64,000 bases of DNA from Hyposmocoma kahamanoa (Eukaryota > Arthropoda > Insecta > Lepidoptera > Cosmopterigidae): positions 9,678,735-9,742,734 of the forward strand of contig NW_020654080.1 in NCBI RefSeq assembly GCF_003589595.1, read 5' to 3'. Shown piece after piece: positions 56,504 to 64,000 of the stretch. A program made the position numbers and the translations under genes. Below the pieces are notes generated by a model. It had not been told where the DNA came from. It ran no database searches and worked only from the letters and a program-made list of their open reading frames with translations. Each line of letters starts with the position of its first letter. The stretch's first letter is position 1.

Positions 56504-58373
56504 AATTAACATCACTTAACATCGATTTAGTATAGCCTTATTGAAACTTTATGGAGAAATAACCAAAAAAAACACATTTTATTTTGCAACAAAGCAAAAT
56601 CAGCTGAAAATGTTATAATATTATATTTAGTAACAGTAGATAAAATATTTCATAACTAAATAAAACTTTTTTGCGAAATTTACAAGAACGCAAATTCAAA
56701 TTAAAAGAAATGAATGAATAAAATGACAATCGACTAATTTATTATTTTCAAATTGTCGCAAGTACTTTCTCAAACTCGTATCTAAAGCACAAAATAACTG
56801 AAATGCAAAAATTGCATTTTATATACAAATTAGCAGGCTGATATCACATCATATTCTTTTATATTTACACACTGGTTTTTAAGAAATGCATCAAATTGAC
56901 ATCATTATTATAAAATTTAAAGTAAATAGAAATTTTTGCCATCGCTTGTATAATCGCTCTTTATAAGATACGTGTTTAAGAAAATAGGGCGTCGAAATTA
57001 GACCTTAAAAATAAAAAAGAAAAATAACCGATCAGATTAAAATAAAACTGCATTATTTTGAGGATATGATTGGTATGTAAAATTGTCCTACCAGTCACAC
57101 GAGATATTTTCTAGTTTACTTGCTTCTTATCATACTGTAAACAATCTGTAGATACTACAATATTTAACTTCAAAATTTGTATGAATACAATAATAACTAG
57201 ATAAGTGTCTATTTATTTTTTTCTTGTATCTTCATTGTATGCCCAAAATAAAGTAAGACTCTGTTGTTATATAGTATGCAGTTTAACTTATACCTAAACT
57301 CGTCTTGCCTGCTAAAATGCTACGATTTTTATTAACTGAAAATCCATAAGAAGTCGTTTAATTAGGTATCATTATTATAATCACTAAAATGTAAAAGTTA
57401 ACCCGCGAGGGAAAATTCCGAGAACCACTTTCATTTAATATTTATGTAGTTACGTCATCTAGTTAGATTGAGCGATTTATACGGGAGATACGAAGGCAAC
57501 TTCAGTAACAATTTACAGAGCAAATTGGCATAATTATAATTTTAGCTGCTACTGAAGTGCTTGGATAAACTCCTTTAAGTTTAAACGCCATACGCTCACA
57601 GAATACTGACTTGCTATTATTATTTTGGCAGGCGTTTCAACGTGATACGAATCAATAGGTTTTTGTTTTATAGCGTTTTCTAACTTTAACAAGAATATTT
57701 AGCAACAACTTTTATTGTTATGCACTTATAGAGACTTTGAACACTTATTTGTTGTAGTGTACGATACAAGCCCTCTGTAACTACCTTCGCATTTCAAATT
57801 ATACCTCAAAACTTACTCTAACAAAGTCGTTACACTTATTGCAAATCGATATTTATAGTAAGTATGGAATTATACCAAATTCCACCGTGTTCGCCCATGG
57901 TTTTAGGCAGAAATGGGTTAAAATCCGGCCAGTACTTTGGGTAAGAAGTCGGTTAAAACCTGGGCGGGTTGTTAGGGTTTTAGCCCACTGCCCATCTCTG
58001 TCACCGATACAATTATTTACGTAAAATTTTTAATCCAACACGTGCGTCTCTGTGACGTCTAGTCTCTGTCTAAAATCTGAGCCCATGCAAGTACACCTAA
58101 AAGTATTCCATGAGAATGACATAAGTGGCAGGCAACACTTCGCAATACCTTTTGTTTTAAATTATACTATAAATACTCAAAGTTATTTACATCTGAATCC
58201 ATATTCGTGAATTTAAATTTATCTTGCGGTTAGTTTGGAAGAGATACCTGTTTTAAAAATCTGGAAATTGTGCTTTGTAAAACTGAAAAGAGCAAACGCT
58301 GGATCCTCTAAAACAAAACCAAATAGACTTAAAGGAAGATACGAAACGGGACAATAATAAACAGTGATCCATA
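56504..58373. other. AT-rich stretch upstream of the 58374 exon
   Basis: No gene. A TATAAATA at about 58169 is the only core-promoter-like motif near the exon. Bases 57890-58010 hold several 'gg(g)ttaaaa' words of unknown meaning. Confidence 0.3.
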
Positions 58374-58538
58374 ATGGCAATGGTAGTGTCAATGAAGTCA
58401 AAATTGTGCATTTTTTCATTAGTGTTCTTAGTTATATTAGGGGTGAGTTTGGCAGTGATATCGACTTTAGGAGTTTTTGATAAGAAGGAACAACTTGCAT
58501 CCGCTGAGAAGTACACGTGGGTTCGTGCTTTCACAACT
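58374..58538 (+). CDS. First coding exon of an unidentified membrane-anchored or secreted protein
   Basis: ATG at 58374 follows a purine-rich 5' leader. The exon has 55 codons and ends in phase 0 at a GTAAG donor (58539). The N-terminus is MAMVVSMKSK, then a 22-residue hydrophobic segment (LCIFSLVFLVILGVSLAVIS), then LGVFDKKEQLASAEKYTWVR and AFTT. A basic tail followed by a single hydrophobic helix and a charged stretch is typical of a type II membrane anchor or uncleaved signal. The layout (anchor, KEQ, YT, R-x-F/V-T-T) weakly recalls the start of insect gamma-glutamyltranspeptidases, but the catalytic parts are not in the window. No continuation exon was found. Coding potential rests on the ATG, hydrophobic helix and splice site only. 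Confidence 0.5.
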
Positions 58539-58658
58539 GTAAGTAGTAGTTATAATATAAATATGACGTGGTAAATTAAACTATAACATTTATTGCATAT
58601 AATATTTTTTTGAAAAGCCTCCTTTGTACCCAATTCATATTATATTTAAAAGTATCAG

Positions 58659-59547
58659 TAGGGCTAACACGACAGGAAGCGACTTGCGCGAGAGCAACAT
58701 TAAAAGTCTATACTACCTCAAATGGCTTTTGTTGATTCCGCATAACAGTGAAAGTGGTGAAACAATCACTTTGGAAAAAATATATAATAACATTGAGGAT
58801 ATACACTGATTAGTATACGGCGTGTAAACAAGATTCGTAATAATTTTCACGATAGAAAAAAAATACAAGAAAACCGCTGCATTCCAATAGATACTTTACA
58901 TATAGAAGTGACTTTTTTATTTATTTTTTTTATTTTTTTTTTTAATACCTGACAGGCAAATGACTCCACTCCACCTGATGTTAAGTGGAAAGTGGTATCC
59001 AAACGCGAAGGAACCTAGTGCAGCGATGGAATCCTCACTGCACTAGCCGCCTCCACCCTGCCTGCCTACAATATGCCTCTTCACGCCTCGCTTGAAGGAC
59101 CCCATATCATAAGAGGGAGGGAAGACATGTGCCGGAAGGGAGTTCCATTTGTCAACCGTGCGGCAGAGAAAGGAGCCACCGAACCTTTTAGTACGCGATG
59201 GAATTCGGCAGGTAGTGAAACGGTGACTACGAAGGCCAGCACGCGTGCTTCTGAGCAGGAACGGGGAAGGGGGGATGAGGTTGAACAGCTCCTCAGAGCA
59301 CTCACCATGGTACATGCGGTAAAAGGCGCTAAGCGATGCAACATCTCTACGCAGTTGCAGAGGTTCAAGGCGTGATGAGATGATATTTCAACTGAACTAA
59401 ATAGAACACGTATACCATAGGGTACACATTTTCAAATGGCATTAATTTCGTTTAATATGTTCCCCATATTTGAATTCGAGATTCACATAGAGACCTCACG
59501 CTTTATGTCGCTCTCGCGTTAAGTCGCTCCCTGTCGTGCTAGCTCCA
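58659..59547. mobile_element. CWG-target inverted-repeat element, long copy interrupted by a LINE
   Basis: CAG at 58656-58658 and 59548-59550. The left end TAGGGCTAACACGACAGGAA and the opposite-strand right end TGGAGCTAGCACGACAGGGA continue as 'gcgactt' and 'cgcgagagc(a/g)acat' for about 46 bases. A LINE copy fills 58913 to about 59395; without it the element is roughly 400 bases. The 61-codon frame at 58624 and part of the downstream sequence belong to this element. Confidence 0.7.
58913..59395 (-). pseudogene. Non-LTR retrotransposon C-terminal fragment with poly(A)
   Basis: Minus translation SRLEPLQLRRDVASLSAFYR, MYHGECSEELFNLIPPSPFL, then RTKRFGGSFLCRTVDKWNSL, PAHVFPPSYDMGSF and KRGVKRHIVGRQ is the open C-terminus of a Jockey-like polymerase familiar from lepidopteran genomes. 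A stop follows near 59040. The UTR ('cacttaacatcaggtggagt') runs into a long poly(A), seen as poly(T) at 58913-58945. Only about 110 codons remain but the frame is intact. Confidence 0.8.
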
Positions 59548-59598
59548 CAGATTCGATTAGTTTGGTTGCAATGCACTTGTGTTGAAAATAGTGTACAA

Positions 59599-59824
59599 GG
59601 GCCCTACTCTGAAAGCACGAAATCCGTATCTACGGCCGTTTTCCCATTATGGATGACTAGTCTCGAAGTCCGTCAACGAAAAGACGGGCCCGTTTGAAAC
59701 TGTCAAATCGCATTGTCATACATTATTAGTTCTAGTAGTTCTAGCCCTAGAAACTCAAGTCTGTAGGTCTTCCATAGGGAAAACGGCCATAACTACGGAT
59801 TTCGTACTTCGAGAGTAGGTCCCC
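59599..59824. repeat. Inverted-repeat element of 226 bases
   Basis: The left arm (GGGCCCTACTCTGAAAGCAC, 'gaaatccgtatctacggccg', 'ttttcccat') pairs with the opposite strand of the right arm (GGGGACCTACTCTCGAAGTA, 'gaaatccgtagttatggccg') over about 55 bases. The target duplication is not clear. Confidence 0.6.
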
Positions 59825-59984
59825 AGAATTGCGTGACATTTTAACACTTAAGAGTGATTACACACGGTGACTTTTTGCAGCGGTGCAAACGCGCGTTCGT
59901 GTGTAAAGGTAAACGATTTAATACACCCGATTTAATACGCTGTAATACATTACGATTGAAGAAGGTGAAACTTTGAAAATCTAT

Positions 59985-60110
59985 TGGAAATGAAACAATT
60001 TTTTCAAAGAAAATAAAGTTTCGAACCCTTTAATAGGTCCTATGATCACGGCTGATTTCCTATATGTAACAATCGCAAAAACCTAAGAATTCGATACAAA
60101 AAGGTTATAT
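59985..60110 (-). repeat. Penelope-like terminal fragment
   Basis: The minus-sense block ('gccgtgatcataggacctat', 'aaagggttcgaaac') is followed immediately by a plus-sense 'tgtaacaatcgcaaaaacct'. It is an inverted arrangement of two parts of the terminal region. Confidence 0.55.
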
Positions 60111-62648
60111 TTTAGCATCCTCCTATCATCATCATCATCTTATAGCATCATAAAAGCCCATTCCGCAGTATGTTCGTGGTGCAAGCGAAAGTAGGATAAG
60201 CCTTTTTAATAAAAAAAAACTTTCTTCACTTCCTCTTGGGATTTATATCAGAAACATCATTCAAAGCAGGAAGAGGAAACGCTTGGAATTTGGACAGTAA
60301 AGAAAGTTTGCTAACTTTTAATTCTCCGGTGTTTTAAAATTTAATAACAACAAATAAGTAACAAACCGTTTTATTTTTGTAAGAGTGTGTAGTTTACAAA
60401 AAAACTGCTTTTAGTGTACAAACACAATAAAAATGTAAATAAATATAAAAATTATACGCATTGAATGTAACTACACGGTAAAAACAGATTACTTAGAAAA
60501 AGACAAAATTCTTTTTATGAAGACAAATTTATTAAATCCAACAAAATGATCCTCTCCCTATAGACGCTAGAGAATACTTACTTGATAGTAGTGAAAAAAC
60601 GTCTCAAAAGTGTATTTTAGTTACAAGACAGAAATATTTAATCCAAGAGCAAATTAATTTACTTCAAGTCTCAAAGCCACTCTAGATTCAACAAAATATT
60701 TATTTGTTTATTAGAAATGTCTGATTTTGGTTTGAAAAAACAAAGAGTGAAAAATTGAGACGTACTTAAATATTTGACTGAAGATATATGTTTTCGAATA
60801 TCAAAAAGGGTAAATTTACAGGGTTATGGACCCAACAGTATGTCTCACTGGCGTGAAAGCACACAGTTCAGTGCCAAACCTTAAAGTAGCAGAAATAGGA
60901 CGGAATCTTCTCAAATACTTGAGTACCGTTCAGTGTCGTATAAATGCCACAGCGGCAGAAAGCACCTACAATTCAAAGTATATGAGATGACTTATATTGA
61001 AGTTAACAAAACGACAGCGCGTTTCAGAGTACAACTAATGCCATCTAACAGTGGCGTGATGGAACTAATTGCATGTTAAAGTTGTGCTTGTTACAAGTAT
61101 GTTATAGATTGATTTCATGTTGAAACCAAATTTCTTACATTATGATTATAAATAACACCCTAACAAACTAGAGATATTACGTATTGTTTCTTTGGATAAA
61201 TGACTGTTTATGATTTTTATGATTACAAGCACAAGTAAAAGTAATCGTTACCGCGTGCGCTTTCGGCGACATGTCACGACAACATTGACTATTAAAACGC
61301 AACGAAATGTTGCTTTAAGAATATACTCTAGAATTTAGAATATTAATCTGAATAGCAAACTACTTACACAAATAATATTTTATGTTATAGCCGTAATCTA
61401 GTGAGGCCAAGTTTCCGTGGTCAAATTTGCGAACGCTTGCAAAGGTTTACTGGCTGCAAATGAATCGCGATAACGCGCATCGCAACGCGTAAACAAAACG
61501 CCGTGTTCATAGGCTCTTAGGACCTTAAGTTATGGCGTCCTCGAAGTCAGAGTCCTTCGAAGAATTCTACTGTCAATGAAAGCCTAGCATTTACAGAGGA
61601 ACTCTATGATAATATAATGAATGTTCAATTCAAGCAATGAATGTTCCGTAACAATACTAATAATCTACATGATATCTCATTCTGTAAATGCTTTCCTGTC
61701 CTCAATTATTCCCACTAAGCCTTCACTACCCCAATTACAGTAAACTATTGACCGCTTTCAGTAATATATCGGTACAATCAAATACAAATAAAACAAAAGG
61801 AGACTCAATAACTCTGTAATGACCACTACAGCTTTTATAAAGCAACCATTTTATCTAGAGCTTTGTTTGCTAGCTAAATCAATGCTCGACGATTTGTTTG
61901 AAAGGTTTTCAATTAAACGGATACAAATTGATGGTGACTGTTTGGTCGTTTTACCACAAAAAGCTATTTCATTTTTACACACACTTTTTATTCGCTGAGC
62001 ATAGACTGTGACCGATTGGAATTTGCTATTCACGATACCGTGTAAATTTACATATGATGAAGATCTTTAGGGTTTTATTAAATTCACGATCACAGTATTC
62101 ACTCTGAAAATCCACGGGCATAATATGTAGTTTAATTTTTATGCATATAAGCACCAGATATTTCATCGATTTGAATGGAAAATGGTAATTTTCTAAATTA
62201 TCTTTATTTTCCATAAAGAAAGAGCACTATGCAATGAAGGCGTCTCAACAAACACCTCAGTAAACCATTTACTTAGCTTCATTTCGCTGTAAAGTTAATG
62301 CAAGTTTATTACGAACCTTTACCATGGTGTATTACGATGCACTATGTGCACTACCATCTACACATTACAACCTAGTCGATCTTTTACTGCAATACTTTAT
62401 TCATCACCATTTTATAATAACGTCTTCGAATTTGCACTTTTCTATAACAAATAATATATCGCTACCAACTTCTTCCACTTATTTTCCACTACATTCGACT
62501 GACACTAGGTCGACAGGTCGGCTACGCTTAACCGCCGAAGGCGGTATGCCACGTAGTGTAAACACTAAGTCATTTGGTGACCGTAGTTCGCTACCAAAGT
62601 CCACGGAGTCGCCTAGATGTGATTTCCGTCATGGCATATGTACACAGG
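60111..62648. other. AT-rich non-coding stretch
   Basis: A short (ATC)n at 60127, and a small CpG-rich patch with an ACCGCC-gaa-GGCGGT hairpin at 62530-62545. No gene, RNA or clear element is supported. Confidence 0.35.
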
Positions 62649-62650
62649 GT

Positions 62651-62918
62651 TTTTTTTTATGATTCCAACTGACAGGACGTACGAGTCGTGCACCTGGTGT
62701 TAAGCGACACGCCTTAGTAGTTGCAGTGCCACTCAGAGCTTTAATTCGCAAAGATCTGAAGGACACTGCCATTGTGTCAGTCAGCCTGAGCCATCAGTTG
62801 ACAAGTCCTATGTGCCTGTAATTTCACCAATACCCTTACCGTTTGAAATCGAAACACAGTAATGCGAGCATTACTGCTTGGTGGCAGAAATAGGTAAGGT
62901 GGCAGTAGTACTTTCATA
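62651..62918 (-). mobile_element. Family B copy B20
   Basis: Minus strand: poly(T) at left, intact 3' module, 5' module truncated at 'ggtaaggtggcagta'. Confidence 0.8.
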
Positions 62919-64000
62919 CTAATTATTTGAGTAATTATAATAGTAAAAAGCATTTTGGGTTCAAGTTATCAATATTTCTATTTGTAACCTGCCTGTCCCC
63001 TTATTATAATAACCAAACTATGCCAAGCCTTTATTGACACAAGTTAATGTATACACGTGTTTCATGATAGCGTTGAATACGTGCACCATTACCTAAAGCT
63101 ACGACGCCATTTCGTAGCCTGACCGAGAATCGCTTAATGTCACACATACATACATTTGTCAGGCTATGAGACAAAAGGACTGTTAACTGTTTTAACCGTT
63201 TTTTTTCCTCACTGGTATTAGAAAGTATAACTAATTCCCGTACAGAAATATTTTAAAGTTTCTATCAGATCGATAGGTACCTCCAATAAACACTACGCCA
63301 ACTTTATTTTATAATCAGTTTCTGTTGTTTTTATAAACAGTCATATTTATTTACTAATATTATGCTCCCCGAATTTTGTGAAAAAAGAAACAAAACACAA
63401 AATTCGAAAAAAAAACAAAAACAACAAAAATTTAAAAAAAATAAAGAAACATAATACGCAATAAAAGCAGAACGGGTCCAGAAATATTGGATCATGTTAT
63501 TGGGAGTTGTCACTACAGTATCAACGAAATCTGTATAACAACAGCCTGTATAAAGTTATTTATTCAAAAGTACTCAACTTTCCTTACAGCTACATAAATA
63601 TTGATAAAATAGTCGTTATCACTTATTCTAAGTCATGAATCGAAAGACAATGACTAAATGCTACACTGCCGTCGTTCGTATACCTAGACAGTGTGCTGTA
63701 TATTGCGATGGTGCACAAAGATCAGAATAGTCAGCTTACATATTGCTACTTACACACCAAAAATAAGATAATACATTTACGGCAAACGACATTTACAAAT
63801 GACTCAATAGTATGATAATATTTAAAAATAAAATCCGCTATTTCTTGGACCCCCTGTCTCTTCAAGTTTTAGTAATGCAACTTAGATAGAAATTTCTATT
63901 TAATCTTCAATATTTAGATACTACGGAAAACAGTATCCAGTAATTTTATTGAGCACTTTGTTTCCCGGTATTCATGGCTTCATTCACTGACTGAAATGGC
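62919..64000. other. AT-rich non-coding stretch to the window end
   Basis: It contains an A-rich tract at 63380-63450. No supported feature. Confidence 0.35.

Noticed and set aside
58624..58809. 61-codon frame as a second exon of the 58374 gene
   Set aside because: It overlaps the left terminal inverted repeat of the CAG-flanked element; the same words occur at 52660 in another copy.
62324..62662. 112-codon frame
   Set aside because: No domain. Low-complexity Thr/Ser N-terminus and it runs into a family B copy.

Overview
The window looks like a repeat-dense, AT-rich piece of a nuclear genome from a moth or butterfly. I infer Lepidoptera from recognised families: RTE-like and CR1/Jockey-like non-LTR relics, several tRNA-headed SINE families, a Penelope-like element and an abundant poly(A)-tailed ~300-bp retroposon. 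There is no bacterial gene organisation. Most open frames are short and fall inside repeats or AT-rich non-coding DNA.

Two pieces of ordinary host genes are supported, both on the + strand. The first is a pair of exons (19771-19853 and 25098-25645) joined by a phase-1, GT-AG intron of about 5.2 kb. They encode the end of a signal peptide and most of a thrombospondin-N-terminal-like/laminin-G domain of the collagen XV/XVIII (multiplexin) type. I found no later collagen exons, so the gene probably continues through long introns. The second is one exon (58374-58538) that encodes a short cytoplasmic tail, a membrane anchor or signal, and the start of an ectodomain, then runs into a GTAAG donor. 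Its product is not certain.

The rest is layered mobile DNA. Region 1-8.2 kb holds a Penelope-like 3' end with an intact GIY-YIG frame and a SINE nested in a SINE. Region 8.2-19.3 kb holds a non-LTR reverse-transcriptase relic, several copies of the ~300-bp family (called family B here) and two inverted-repeat elements. Region 19.3-27.4 kb holds the multiplexin exons, a small MITE and a GC-rich 450-bp insert in the B box of a SINE. Region 27.4-40.4 kb holds two RTE pieces, three further non-LTR relics (one with an 18-unit hexamer tail) and nested insertions with target-site duplications. Region 40.4-55 kb holds SINEs, MITEs, a 10-N assembly gap with duplicated flanks and Penelope 3' remnants. 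Region 55-64 kb holds MITEs, the orphan first exon, and a CAG-flanked element interrupted by a non-LTR copy.

I found no wholly new coding system. The most unusual signals are the repeated breakage of family B at one internal site, the GC-rich insert in a SINE B box, the CWG-duplicating inverted-repeat family, a set of near-perfect short-loop hairpins, and the conserved Penelope 3' block that resembles a decayed hammerhead core.
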